A stretch of DNA of 35,079 bases from a virus. Each line of letters opens with the position of its first letter. The stretch's first letter is position 1. The notes below the pieces were generated by a model, which was not told the origin of the DNA, did not search any database, and worked only from the letters and a program-made list of their open reading frames with translations. Shown here piece after piece: positions 7,282-13,751 of the stretch. Position numbers and translations under genes: made by a program. The stretch covers positions 28,130-63,208 of the IMG/VR virus record IMGVR_UViG_3300003322_000642; one strand, written 5' to 3'.

Positions 7282-7560
7282 ATGACCGAAACCGTTCGCT
7301 ACACTATTGAGACTACTCCAGATGAGCGTGATGATTTGGCAGTGATTGCCAAGCAATACAAGCTATCCCAAGGTGAAATTATTGGATGCTTGTTAAGACA
7401 CTTCGATCGCGAAGCAATGGCGCCAGTTTTCACGGCACAACGCGAGGCAAAAGTAGCTGTACGCGAAGACAACAAAAAGATAAAAAAACTGGTCAACTCT
7501 CTTCGCTCACTGGACCCTGAGCAGATTGCAGAACTGCACCGCTTGGCTAACGAGAAGTGA
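7282..7560 (+). CDS. Ribbon-helix-helix regulator 2 (92 aa)
   Basis: Paralog of the 6062 gene along its whole length: strand VRYTIET, helix A DERDDLAVIAKQYKL, turn SQGE, helix B to about residue 41, then the basic linker and C-terminal PEQIAEL. Most differences lie in helices A and B (for example LLRHFDRE for LLNHLDRE), while the DNA-contacting strand is nearly unchanged, so both copies probably read the same operator. GGGATAAATC before the ATG provides a weak ribosome site inside the operator. Confidence 0.75.
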   Translation: MTETVRYTIETTPDERDDLAVIAKQYKLSQGEIIGCLLRHFDREAMAPVFTAQREAKVAVREDNKKIKKLVNSLRSLDPEQIAELHRLANEK

Positions 7561-7707
7561 TACTTATGAAGAAGCCTAATGAACTTTGCTGTCACTTTCG
7601 CTCTGCCATTAGCGCATGGGCAATACAGAATTATTTCTTGCCTCGGCATTACAAAACGATAATATTAAATACCAAGTTGACAATCAACCATTTAAGGAAA
7701 ACTTGCA

Positions 7708-8253
7708 GTGTTCTATCGAGCAAAAATCGTTTTTATTTCCGCTCTAGTATGTGGCGCCTCACTTCAGGGTTGTGCAACATATACTCCACCTCCCCCACCC
7801 ACATTCTCCTGGGGCCAATCTATTGATTTTGAAGGACTTTCATTTAGCTTCAAATCTGTAGAAAATAGCACCTATTATAAAAATTGGATCGGTCATGTTA
7901 CGTACGCAGGCGATAATTTTGTTACCATCGAATTAACTATGGTCAACAGAACGGGTATGCCGTTACCCACACACTTGCAACCAATCTTTCGCTTGATTGA
8001 CAAATCGGGCGCTGTCTACGAATCAAGTCTTTCCCATACAATTGCGATCAACATGGGCAAACCTGGACGCCCCAGCCCCGGCATGAACATGAACCCCAAT
8101 ATAACTGTTACGCAAGAAATTGTGTTCGAGGCTCCACGACAATCCACATATCAGGTACAAGCTATAATCCCAAACCGCGCCCGCATGGGGTTTGACGGAA
8201 GCGTTACTTCATCTGGTCCATACTTCCTTATGGACATCTCATCTCAGCTCTAA
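7708..8253 (+). CDS. Lipoprotein with DUF4352-like domain
   Basis: Signal peptide with lipobox LQGC (Cys22) followed by a Pro-rich linker (TPPPPPTF). The rest is an immunoglobulin-like beta-sandwich with the pattern of DUF4352/Mpr-type extracytoplasmic domains: FSFKSVENS, DNFVTIELTMVNRTG, FRLIDKSGAVYESS, then VTQEIVFEAP. It starts at GTG with AAGGA about 9 bases upstream. The 147 bases before it (7561-7707) look like a degenerate remnant (an ATGAAGAAG start at 7566 in poor sequence) and contain TTGACA at 7678. Composition is AT-richer than the right half, consistent with later acquisition. Confidence 0.7.
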   Translation: MFYRAKIVFISALVCGASLQGCATYTPPPPPTFSWGQSIDFEGLSFSFKSVENSTYYKNWIGHVTYAGDNFVTIELTMVNRTGMPLPTHLQPIFRLIDKSGAVYESSLSHTIAINMGKPGRPSPGMNMNPNITVTQEIVFEAPRQSTYQVQAIIPNRARMGFDGSVTSSGPYFLMDISSQL

Positions 8254-8318
8254 AGTACCGTGCGCTCACTTGGTCTCAGATTCAAATGTGCGCAAGAATT
8301 TTTACGAACAAGATACAT

Positions 8319-8822
8319 ATGAAACGTGAATTTCTGGCAGTAGTGCTGGCCTCCCTTGCTATAAGTGCCAACTGTGCAGACAAATCAACAGTCAAGCGCC
8401 AAATGCAGGCGGATTTTATTTCCGATGCGAGAAATACAATAAATCTCTGCAGTCAAAAATACCGTGAATATGTCGAGGTAAAGCGCATGAACCAATACGC
8501 CTACGAGCAGGGACTCAGAGCTGACGAAGCAATGGCCCGGCTTGAAACGGCGACTGGGAAAGACACTCGCGACTTGCCTTCGACAAAGCTTGAGAAGACT
8601 GTCGAATACCATGTTCTGTGCATGGAGAAGTCAAAGGAACTTTTGCTTCCTCGATCAAAAGGTTTTATTTCTTCGTTCAAGACGGCACGTGAACAGAGCG
8701 ACGCGAAGACAATGATCGCACAGTGGATGACCGCAATTGACTCCGTTGGCAAGCCCATAGGTCAGAGCGAGGCGGCAAAATTTGAAACGCTCGCGAATGG
8801 GTTAGAGATTGATATGCAGTAA
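8319..8822 (+). CDS. Secreted hypothetical protein (167 aa)
   Basis: N-terminal signal peptide MKREFLAVVLASLAISANC; the Cys at 19 could be a weak lipobox or a disulfide partner. The mature part is helical and charged, with Cys near 45 and 108 (NLCSQKY, HVLCMEK), and ends in acidic residues. No family recognised. It lies 65 bases after the DUF4352-like lipoprotein and is followed by R repeat copy 2, so it closes the cell-envelope gene block. The start is chosen from the signal peptide over an in-frame ATG 11 codons upstream. Confidence 0.65.
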   Translation: MKREFLAVVLASLAISANCADKSTVKRQMQADFISDARNTINLCSQKYREYVEVKRMNQYAYEQGLRADEAMARLETATGKDTRDLPSTKLEKTVEYHVLCMEKSKELLLPRSKGFISSFKTAREQSDAKTMIAQWMTAIDSVGKPIGQSEAAKFETLANGLEIDMQ

Positions 8823-8834
8823 CGCCGTCGAGCG

Positions 8835-8873
8835 CTCTTAACTATCTAATGGGTCCTATCTATAAGGATAGGC
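8835..8873 (+). repeat. R repeat, copy 2
   Basis: Near-identical copy of the 6918-6956 element (CTCTTAACTATCTAATGG... plus hairpin CCTATC/GATAGG), again just after a plus-strand gene. GTTTT follows the hairpin, so it may terminate transcription. R1 and R2 are direct repeats bounding a 1.9-kb block. Confidence 0.8.
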
Positions 8874-8986
8874 GTTTTCGGCAGTTCCCGGAAATATAAG
8901 GATGGGTTCTCGGAGATCGGAAGTTGAGGAAGGCAGGGCCATCAGCGGGTCGAAATTTTTCTAGGACTTCGACCTTTCGCGCTCGG

Positions 8987-9103
8987 TCAACCCAAAGCGC
9001 GCACGATCAATGCGACATCGACCGCACCGACGACGAGCGCGAACCAGATCACGAGCGCGCTACCCTTGCCCGCGCGCTCTTGCTTGAGGTATTCAGATTG
9101 CAT
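8987..9103 (-). CDS. Single-span membrane peptide (38 aa)
   Basis: A very short gene with AAGGGGG 5 bases before its ATG. The product has a charged N-terminus (QSEYLKQERAGKG) and one transmembrane helix (about residues 16-34, ALVIWFALVVGAVDVALIV). Downstream is a hairpin (GGTCGAA/TTCGACC, 8948-8974). Upstream are a terminator-like stem and an AAGTCA-type palindrome. Phage single-span peptides often act on host membranes or lysis; that is only a possibility here. Confidence 0.65.
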   Translation of the reverse strand: MQSEYLKQERAGKGSALVIWFALVVGAVDVALIVRALG

Positions 9104-9128
9104 GTTTCCCCCTTGTGTGATGCAGCAA

Positions 9129-9148
9129 GCAAGGGCGGGCGCCCTTGC
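9129..9148 (-). terminator. Hairpin after 9167 gene
   Basis: Perfect 8-base stem GCAAGGGC/GCCCTTGC with a four-base loop, between the stop at 9167 and the 38-aa gene. No T-run, so probably an attenuator or 3'-end structure. Confidence 0.5.
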
Positions 9149-9150
9149 TC

Positions 9151-9168
9151 ACTCACATGTGACTTATC
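9151..9168 (-). promoter_or_regulatory. AAGTCA-type operator variant
   Basis: GATAAGTCACATGTGAGT on the minus strand, overlapping the stop of the 9167 gene. TTTGAT just upstream could be a -10 for the 38-aa membrane gene. The right half (GTGAGT) also resembles the RHH operator half-site. Confidence 0.4.
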
Positions 9169-9835
9169 AAACTTGATTGAGTTCATCTTCGATCTGTTCA
9201 GCGGTCGTTACCAATGCTGCAATCTTATCGAACCGCTCACAGAACAGCGATTTACCCTCGTCGGTAAAAGTAAAGTCTGCATTTTTCGTACCCTTCGAGT
9301 TATCGCTCAACCCGAGAATGCGCATTGCTTCTTTCGTGCTAGACAGTTGCGTACTGCCCGTACCTGCTGTGTAGTTATTACGCTCGCGCAGCAGTTCGCT
9401 AATATCTTCCCCCCATTCGACCTTAACGAGGGTTGCAAACGCTGCTTTGCTTGACAGTTTCCCGTTAAGCATCGCGTTAACCGTCAGCGATGCAGTGTGA
9501 CGATCTAATGCGCGCATGTCTTTGTTTGCGAGTGCGAAAATCAGTTTGTTAATTTTCTCGATGACTTTTGCTTGCACATAGTTGCTATCGTTCGCACCGT
9601 CTTGTTTCGCTTTCCCGATGATGCGAAGTAAGAAAGCGAAGTCGATTTGATCTTTAACCGCTTCGACCGCACGTTCAAACGATGTACGGTGCTTCCCATC
9701 GGGCTGATACAGTTCGTTGATCTTCTTAAACTCACTAGCGACGTGTTCGCCCGCGTCTAATAAAGCTTGCACGCGGGTTGTTACCGATGTGCCCAGCTTG
9801 TTAATGATCGTCGATGCTTTCATTGCTTTACCCAT
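9167..9835 (-). CDS. Hypothetical phage protein (222 aa)
   Basis: Unrecognised soluble protein. The N-terminal half is helical (KASTIINKLGTSVTTRVQALL, VKDQIDFAFLLRIIGKAKQDG). The middle has alternating basic and hydrophobic helices (KVIEKINKLIFALANKDMRAL). The C-terminal third may be a small winged or helical domain ending in an acidic helix (QIEDELNQV). No catalytic motif or signal is visible. GGGAG lies 7 bases before the ATG, inside the third copy of the R-repeat core. Its own promoter and a structured leader of about 130 bases are visible upstream. Confidence 0.7.
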   Translation of the reverse strand: MGKAMKASTIINKLGTSVTTRVQALLDAGEHVASEFKKINELYQPDGKHRTSFERAVEAVKDQIDFAFLLRIIGKAKQDGANDSNYVQAKVIEKINKLIFALANKDMRALDRHTASLTVNAMLNGKLSSKAAFATLVKVEWGEDISELLRERNNYTAGTGSTQLSSTKEAMRILGLSDNSKGTKNADFTFTDEGKSLFCERFDKIAALVTTAEQIEDELNQV

Positions 9836-9844
9836 TTTGTTACT

Positions 9845-9861
9845 CCCATTAGATAGTTAAG
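9845..9861 (-). repeat. R repeat core, copy 3 (inverted, in a leader)
   Basis: CTTAACTATCTAATGGG on the minus strand, identical to the first part of R1/R2 but without the hairpin, and here forming the ribosome-binding region of the 9835 gene. Confidence 0.7.
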
Positions 9862-9973
9862 AAATATGCTTTGTTGCCCGGTCAGTACCTGCGCGATCTG
9901 AACCACAGTACCGGGCGCGCGGTTATGTAACCTGCGCATCACAGCAAATCGTTTTGTTTGCTGCGATGTGGTT

Positions 9974-10002
9974 ATATTAAAGAGAAAACGACACTGCATC
10001 AA
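9974..10002 (-). promoter_or_regulatory. Promoter of 9167-9835 gene
   Basis: On the minus strand TTGATG (10002-9997), 17-base spacer, TAATAT (9979-9974). The leader contains the inverted repeat CAGCAAA/TTTGCTG and a GC-rich stem. Confidence 0.5.
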
Positions 10003-10099
10003 GTATTTTTGATGAGTTTTTTACCGGATTCTTTTTTCTGTTTTCTAACGGAACCGTTGACAGACATAAACAGACCTGTTAACCGTGCGGGCGCCCGCC

Positions 10100-10341
10100 T
10101 GCCCGCTCGACGAGGCGAAATCCTGGGTAAATGAAACGCTTAGGCGATAGAGTGGCTTTCCTAGGCATCGCCATGGCGCAGCCGACTGAGCGCATATTCC
10201 AAGGCTGAAGAAACCTCCAATACACGTCGCCGAGGCTAACATTCCATGAAACCTCCAATGACTGTCGCCTTGGCTGCCGTTCCGCTATGTCTTGTAGACG
10301 TCGCCATAGCTGATCCTAGGCGCATCCTAGGCATAGGTAGA
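10100..10341 (-). repeat. Type B intergenic module, copy 3
   Basis: No gene is visible in 10003-10396. The region holds degenerate 38-base units (10210-10240, 10248-10279, and a weaker one near 10286-10318) reading GGTTTC...GCGACAGTCATTGG on the minus strand, plus clustered CCTAGG and CCATGG palindromes. Related units occur at 11719-11788 and 12986-13019. A perfect 12-base palindrome AACGGAACCGTT lies nearby at 10047-10058. Confidence 0.6.
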
Positions 10342-10347
10342 GGCGTC

Positions 10348-10373
10348 AAGAAAAGGCGTTACACGCGCCCTTT
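10348..10373 (-). terminator. Intrinsic terminator
   Basis: On the minus strand, stem GGCG/CGCC with a 7-base loop, then TTTTCTT, 24 bases after the 47-aa gene. Confidence 0.6.
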
Positions 10374-10396
10374 CTTATTGGACGTCACACTATGTA

Positions 10397-10540
10397 TTAC
10401 ACCGAGTATGGTTCCTGTCCGAACATGATGAAGTAGGTCTGTTCAAATGGAATGTCGCGGTTACGCATGTAACGCGGAAACATCCAACGTCCCATGCGGC
10501 GCATCTTCTTGCGATAGAAGGCGATCAGGTCTTGGCTCAT
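10397..10540 (-). CDS. Small basic protein (47 aa)
   Basis: Well-marked tiny gene: AAAGGAGAG 6 bases before ATG. The product is rich in Arg, Lys, Met and aromatic residues (FYRKKMRRMGRWMFPRYMRN), then IPFEQTYFIMFGQE. Net charge is strongly positive at the N-terminus, suggesting nucleic-acid or membrane-surface binding. It is followed by a terminator. Not recognised. Confidence 0.65.
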   Translation of the reverse strand: MSQDLIAFYRKKMRRMGRWMFPRYMRNRDIPFEQTYFIMFGQEPYSV

Positions 10541-10745
10541 GACGCTCTCTCCTTTCCGGTCCGTGTTCGCTACCGCAGGCGGCGTACATCATCGTTTCCG
10601 CACAGGGCGCTTCGATGAAGTTGCCGAAGTCGTCGGTGATGAACACGAGCGCAGTGCCAAGGGCTGGGCATCGCACAATGTTCGCACCAAGCAAGTGGAG
10701 CGGTTCTACGGTCATTGCGAAGGCGCGTAAGGTGATTCCGGTCAT
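10461..10745 (-). CDS. Hypothetical protein (about 94 aa, tail doubtful)
   Basis: The start is placed by analogy with the 12256 gene: both follow the same type A leader repeat and begin MT right after it. The first 57 residues (LGANIVRCPALGTALVFITDDFGNFIEAP) look like a genuine beta-rich domain. The last 27 or so are a shadow of the downstream 47-aa gene. An 80-base overlap is unusual, and a stop in another frame (TAG just after the MMYAACG codons) suggests a one-base indel may have removed the true end. Function unknown. Confidence 0.5.
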   Translation of the reverse strand: MTGITLRAFAMTVEPLHLLGANIVRCPALGTALVFITDDFGNFIEAPCAETMMYAACGSEHGPERRERHEPRPDRLLSQEDAPHGTLDVSALHA

Positions 10746-10924
10746 GGCGTTCTCGCTGGTTGCTGTGTTGTTGAAAGCATCATCATCGCGACCAGAAGCA
10801 GGCATGTGGTTGGACCTGGATGGCTGGGTGAAGTCTTCCTTATGTGGGTGAAAGCGTCCTCACCGGCTGGCCTGGCGCCTGGCCTGACGGCCTCGGCGTG
10901 GCCTACGGCCGGTGTAACGCCTGA

Positions 10925-10990
10925 CGGCCTGCATATGGCCTGTGGATGGCCTGCGTACGGCCTGTGGATGGCCTGCGTACGGCCTGTGGA
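10925..10990. repeat. Tandem 22-base repeat, three units
   Basis: Units at 10925-10946, 10947-10968 and 10969-10990; the last two are identical (TGGCCTGCGTAC then GGCCTGTGGA). It lies inside the type A module and is absent from copy 2. Confidence 0.8.
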
Positions 10991-11027
10991 TGGCCTCGGC
11001 AACGCCTTGGCTTGGCCTGGGAGGGTC

Positions 11028-11052
11028 AGAGGGCACAGCCTGCGTGCCCTCT
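11028..11052 (-). terminator. Terminator-like hairpin
   Basis: Perfect 9-base stem AGAGGGCAC/GTGCCCTCT with a 7-base loop, 36 bases after the stop of the 11088 gene. No long T-run. An equivalent hairpin ends the gene at 12536. Confidence 0.55.
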
Positions 11053-11087
11053 TGTTACGCTTGAATCAAGTGCACCCGATGAACTCG

Positions 11088-11456
11088 TCAGGCGCACCGT
11101 ACTCGCTGGTCTTGCCCGTACTCCGGGAACTCGGTCAGACGATGTTGGATCAGCTCGACGAACTTCGCGTTGGCGGAGCGCTCAGTGTCGTCTTTCCAAA
11201 CATACACTTCGATCAGGTCTCCATCGTTCAGTTCGTCACCGTTCTCAGGACCGTAGACCTCCAGCACGGTTTTAACCAAGAGAACGTCGTAATGAGAACC
11301 GTCGGAGCAGCAGTCGTAGGAGATGACCTCAAACAATCGCTCAGAAATCACCGCGAACCGGTGGTCTAATAATTCTTGTGCGCTCGCCAACGTCTCTGCG
11401 AACCCAGTGTCGTTTTCCCATTCGATTGGATAATAGTAGCGGTCTGCTCGTTTCAT
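11088..11456 (-). CDS. Hypothetical protein (122 aa)
   Basis: Acidic soluble protein with many Asp, Glu and Tyr (RADRYYYPIEWENDTGF, GPENGDELNDGDLIEVYVWKDD). Predicted beta strands around FEVISYDCCSDGSHYDVLLVKTV and a C-terminal helix. No known motif. The start is chosen because AAGGG lies 7 bases upstream, just below a long leader hairpin; an in-frame ATG 16 codons earlier falls inside that hairpin. It is a stand-alone gene with its own leader and terminator. Confidence 0.65.
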   Translation of the reverse strand: MKRADRYYYPIEWENDTGFAETLASAQELLDHRFAVISERLFEVISYDCCSDGSHYDVLLVKTVLEVYGPENGDELNDGDLIEVYVWKDDTERSANAKFVELIQHRLTEFPEYGQDQRVRCA

Positions 11457-11470
11457 CTGCTGCCCTTGAT

Positions 11471-11506
11471 GTGTGGTTGAAAGAGATTGCATCTTCTCAA
11501 CCACAC
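11471..11506 (-). promoter_or_regulatory. Long leader hairpin before the 11456 gene
   Basis: Perfect 10-base arms (GTGTGGTTGA / TCAACCACAC), with further pairing inside (GAAGAT against ATCTC), giving a stem of about 16 pairs around a GCA loop. It ends 5 bases before the ribosome site, so it may stabilise the mRNA or affect initiation. Confidence 0.65.
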
Positions 11507-11826
11507 ACCGGCATGTGACCGGACGGCTGAATCCCGCCTAGCCACCTTCTCCCGGCAAATGCCGCTTCCTTGGCTGCTCCTAGTGCCGCGTGCCACCGCC
11601 ATGGCTCGTCCAAGGCGCGCCGAGGAAGATTCCCTGCCCACGCGAGCGTCAGGCTGTCAAGGCAAGTCCATGGCGCACATATGGAACAAGCCTGCCTTGC
11701 GCCTGTACGCGCACACGTGAAACCCCCAATGACTGTCGCAATGGTTGCCGTTCGGAGAAACCTTGGAATCATGTCGCCATGGCTGCCGTTCCTTGGACGG
11801 TCCAAGGCAACCATGAAGGCGTAAAG
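11507..11826 (-). repeat. Type B intergenic module, copy 2
   Basis: Gene-free GC-rich stretch with two 38-base-spaced units (11719-11750, 11757-11788) and a block (CGCCGAGGAAGAT, TCCAAGGCGCG, CATGGCGCACA) that is also present near 12890-12955. Several CCATGG/CCTAGG-like palindromes are present. Confidence 0.6.
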
Positions 11827-11847
11827 AAAAGGCACCCGAAGGCGCCC
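11827..11847 (-). terminator. Intrinsic terminator
   Basis: Minus strand: GGGCGCC-TTCG-GGTGCC followed by TTTTCTTT, a stable tetraloop stem right after the 11856 gene. Confidence 0.85.
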
Positions 11848-11855
11848 TGAAATTA

Positions 11856-12044
11856 TTATTCCAAGCTGGAGATTAGGTTGAACATCATTTCCCGCTGGGT
11901 AGTAACTTCATGCAATGCGCGGAGGTATATTTCGCACAGGAATGCACGATCTTCAGTGGCGATCCGCTCAAGAGTTCCTTCAATATGGTCTTTGGCGTCG
12001 TCAAGTTCATTCAACCTAGCATCCAGTGATTTATAGTTAGACAT
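11856..12044 (-). CDS. Small coiled-coil protein (62 aa)
   Basis: Highly helical, acidic protein (SLDARLNELDDAKDHIEGTL, then RIATEDRAFLCEIYLRALHE) with heptad-like Leu/Ile spacing, probably a dimerising coiled coil. AGGGAG precedes the ATG by 7 bases. Second gene of a two-gene operon with the 60-aa gene at 12074 and closed by a strong terminator. Not recognised. Confidence 0.65.
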   Translation of the reverse strand: MSNYKSLDARLNELDDAKDHIEGTLERIATEDRAFLCEIYLRALHEVTTQREMMFNLISSLE

Positions 12045-12073
12045 GGTTTTCTCCCTATAGACATGTAAGGTGT

Positions 12074-12256
12074 TTAATAAAAACCCAGAGCATCAGCTCC
12101 GCGACCAACGATGTTTTCCCATTGGCTGAATGTAATGTCGCCTATGTTCACCGCATCGGTAGCAGCATTGCAGATCCTTTCGATGAATAAGCTGCTCGGG
12201 CGCGCACAGCTCTCAATGGCGTGCATTAAACGGTCTAATTTTGCGTACATGGTCAT
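12074..12256 (-). CDS. Small hypothetical protein (60 aa)
   Basis: First gene of the two-gene operon, directly behind a type A leader module. Starts MTMYAKLDRL, with GAGAG 6 bases upstream. Predicted helices (LDRLMHAIESC, SLFIERICNAATDAVN) and an aromatic C-terminus (SQWENIVGRGADALGFY). No known family. The 29-base gap to the next gene and the shared terminator support co-transcription. Confidence 0.65.
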   Translation of the reverse strand: MTMYAKLDRLMHAIESCARPSSLFIERICNAATDAVNIGDITFSQWENIVGRGADALGFY

Positions 12257-12535
12257 GACGATCTCTCAGGTTGGTTGCTGCGTCGTGCTGCAGTACCGTC
12301 ATGATCGCGACCAGAAGCAGGCATGTGGCTGGCCCAACATGGCTGGGTGAAGTCTTCCTTATGTGGGCGAAAGCGCCCTCCTCGGCTGGCCTGGTGCCTG
12401 GCCTAGTGGCCTAGGATTTGCCTTGGCCTGGCCTACGGCCGGTGTAACGCCTGATGGCCTGACGGATGGCCGAGGAAAAGCCTAGGCGTGGCCTGGGAGG
12501 GAAGGACAACGGGCACCGCCTGGGTGCCCTCGGTC
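12254..12535 (-). repeat. Type A intergenic module, copy 2
   Basis: Homologous to 10743-11055 from the start codon of the downstream gene to the upstream gene's hairpin, but lacking the tandem 22-base units. Contains TGGCCTAGG and GGCCTACGGCC repeats and no supported gene. Confidence 0.75.
12511..12529 (-). terminator. Terminator-like hairpin
   Basis: GGGCACC/GGTGCCC stem with a 5-base loop, immediately after the stop of the 12536 gene; on the minus strand GTTGTCC follows. Confidence 0.55.
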
Positions 12536-12787
12536 TTACAGTTCGATGGATTTCTCGTCGTAGGTCTCGGCGTCGTCGTTAAAGCGCGAATCGAGGAGCT
12601 GCGCTGCTTCATCGGCGACTGCGGTCTGCACGTAGTACGGTTCGGACGGGAGGTCGATTTCGACCGTGTGCAGATCGGCGAAACCGAACTTGACACAGCC
12701 CAGGCGCACACCGATCTCGTCGTAGATGGCGATGGTCGCGCTGGTGTCGGCGTCGATGTCAAAGTTTTCGAGCTTTAAGGTTTTCAT
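12536..12787 (-). CDS. Hypothetical protein (83 aa)
   Basis: Very acidic protein beginning MKTLKLENFDIDADTSATIA, with beta strands (IAIYDEIGVRLGCVKFGF) then VEIDLPSEPYYVQTAV and a helical acidic tail (DAETYDEKSIEL). AAAGGG lies 8 bases before this ATG, preferred over an in-frame ATG 35 codons upstream in repeat DNA. Small acidic phage proteins of this type often inhibit host DNA-binding enzymes, but nothing here proves that. Confidence 0.65.
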   Translation of the reverse strand: MKTLKLENFDIDADTSATIAIYDEIGVRLGCVKFGFADLHTVEIDLPSEPYYVQTAVADEAAQLLDSRFNDDAETYDEKSIEL

Positions 12788-12829
12788 GGTGTTTGCCCTT
12801 TCAATGTGCGTTGTCGATATGTGTATGGT

Positions 12830-13030
12830 AGAGAGCGCATACCGGCGATAGATCGGCTGGTTCGCACCCGCCTGGGCCATGCGCCTGGTCACGCCGAGGA
12901 AGATCCTTCACCCATGCACGCACCAATCCGTCCAAGGCGAGTCCACGGCGCACACCAGGACCAAGCCGCCCTCCCCGCTCACGTGTAAAACCTCGGATAC
13001 TTCGTCGCCGCAGTTGCCGTTCCGAGGACT
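12830..13030 (-). repeat. Type B intergenic module, copy 1
   Basis: Gene-free stretch (12788-13364 holds no supported gene). Contains one 38-base-type unit (12986-13019) and the CGCCGAGGAAGATC / TCCAAGGCGAG block shared with 11600-11700. Near the gene it carries CATATCGACAACGCAC, a motif also found in the leaders of the 16053 and 20627 genes. Confidence 0.55.
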
Positions 13031-13050
13031 GTTTTCCTGTAGGCGTGACG

Positions 13051-13096
13051 ATGTATAAGATGAAGTTCCTATAGGCAGAACGCCGGTCTTATACAT
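13051..13096. repeat. 10-base perfect inverted repeat
   Basis: ATGTATAAGA (13051-13060) and TCTTATACAT (13087-13096) separated by 26 bases containing CCTATAGG. It could be a protein-binding site or a relic of a small mobile element; no transposase is nearby. Confidence 0.6.
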
Positions 13097-13194
13097 TTCC
13101 GGGGTATATTTAGGATGTGACCTTATTAGATTGACCGGAATGTGTAAGGTCGGACCGCGAGGTCCAAGGCGCGCTTCTTATACGTGCCGGCTTC

Positions 13195-13222
13195 CGTCAG
13201 GCGGTGTGAAAACTGCCTGACG
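13195..13222 (-). terminator. Hairpin downstream of 13365 gene
   Basis: CGTCAGGC/GCCTGACG with a 12-base loop. It is 140 bases after the stop codon and lacks a T-run, so the termination role is uncertain. Confidence 0.35.
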
Positions 13223-13364
13223 CGTGGTTTCTCCCTCTGTAGCGCCTGGGAGCTGGGCTGGATGTGGAAGGATGGCCAGGCGAGTGCGTAGATTGATGAG
13301 TGCAATACGTCGCCACGCAAACCTTACACGTACGCCGTGTGCGCCTCTCCTCTATGTGACGTGT

Positions 13365-13601
13365 CTATTCTCCTGTGTATCGACGCCGGTACTCGTAGTT
13401 GTTCATCCTGTTGATGTGATGGGCGCGCAGTTCCGTTCTGTGAAAGCCAATCCAAAGCCTTCTCACGAGCTGCATTGTCTTGTTCGGATCGTCTTCCTCA
13501 ACTGCCTTCTTAACGAGCGGGTCGAGCAGTTTGTCCTGCTGTTTGTACAGTGCGTCGATCTGCCTTTGCAGCTCCATTGCGCGTTGCAGTTCTTCTTCCA
13601 T
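13365..13601 (-). CDS. Small coiled-coil protein (78 aa)
   Basis: The N-terminal 45 residues are a near-continuous amphipathic helix (EEELQRAMELQRQIDALYKQ then QDKLLDPLVKKAVEEDD), typical of a coiled coil. The C-terminal part is basic and aromatic (LVRRLWIGFHRTELRAHH, YEYRRRYTGE), suggesting nucleic-acid contact. CGGAG lies about 6 bases before the ATG. Last gene of the 14736-13365 run. Function unknown. Confidence 0.65.
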   Translation of the reverse strand: MEEELQRAMELQRQIDALYKQQDKLLDPLVKKAVEEDDPNKTMQLVRRLWIGFHRTELRAHHINRMNNYEYRRRYTGE

Positions 13602-13751
13602 GTGTTCTCCGATGTCTTTCCTCTATACGGTTTTGAGGAAATGCGGTTCGTCGTGTTTGTGGGTTTCCTGCTTTACGGTTCACCACGCCTCTGGGTAGCT
13701 GCTTGCCTGTGGCCTGTGCTCTCGTATGGGTGCGCCGAGGATGGCCGGGTT

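Larger units (their letters stand above)
10743..11055 (-). repeat. Type A intergenic module, copy 1
   Basis: About 300 bases shared with 12254-12535. It runs from the ATG of the downstream gene to the terminator hairpin of the upstream gene. Shared blocks include CGACCAGAAGCAGGCATGTGG, ATGGCTGGGTGAAGTCTTCC and GGCCTACGGCCGGTGTAACG (plus-strand reading). No convincing gene is seen inside. Confidence 0.75.

Noticed and set aside
7561-7707. 89-codon frame beginning MILMKKPNELCC
   Set aside because: It overlaps the signal peptide of the DUF4352-like gene, has no clear coding character, and probably is remnant DNA.
10925-10990. Possible CRISPR array
   Set aside because: Only three head-to-tail units without unique spacers; it is a tandem repeat.
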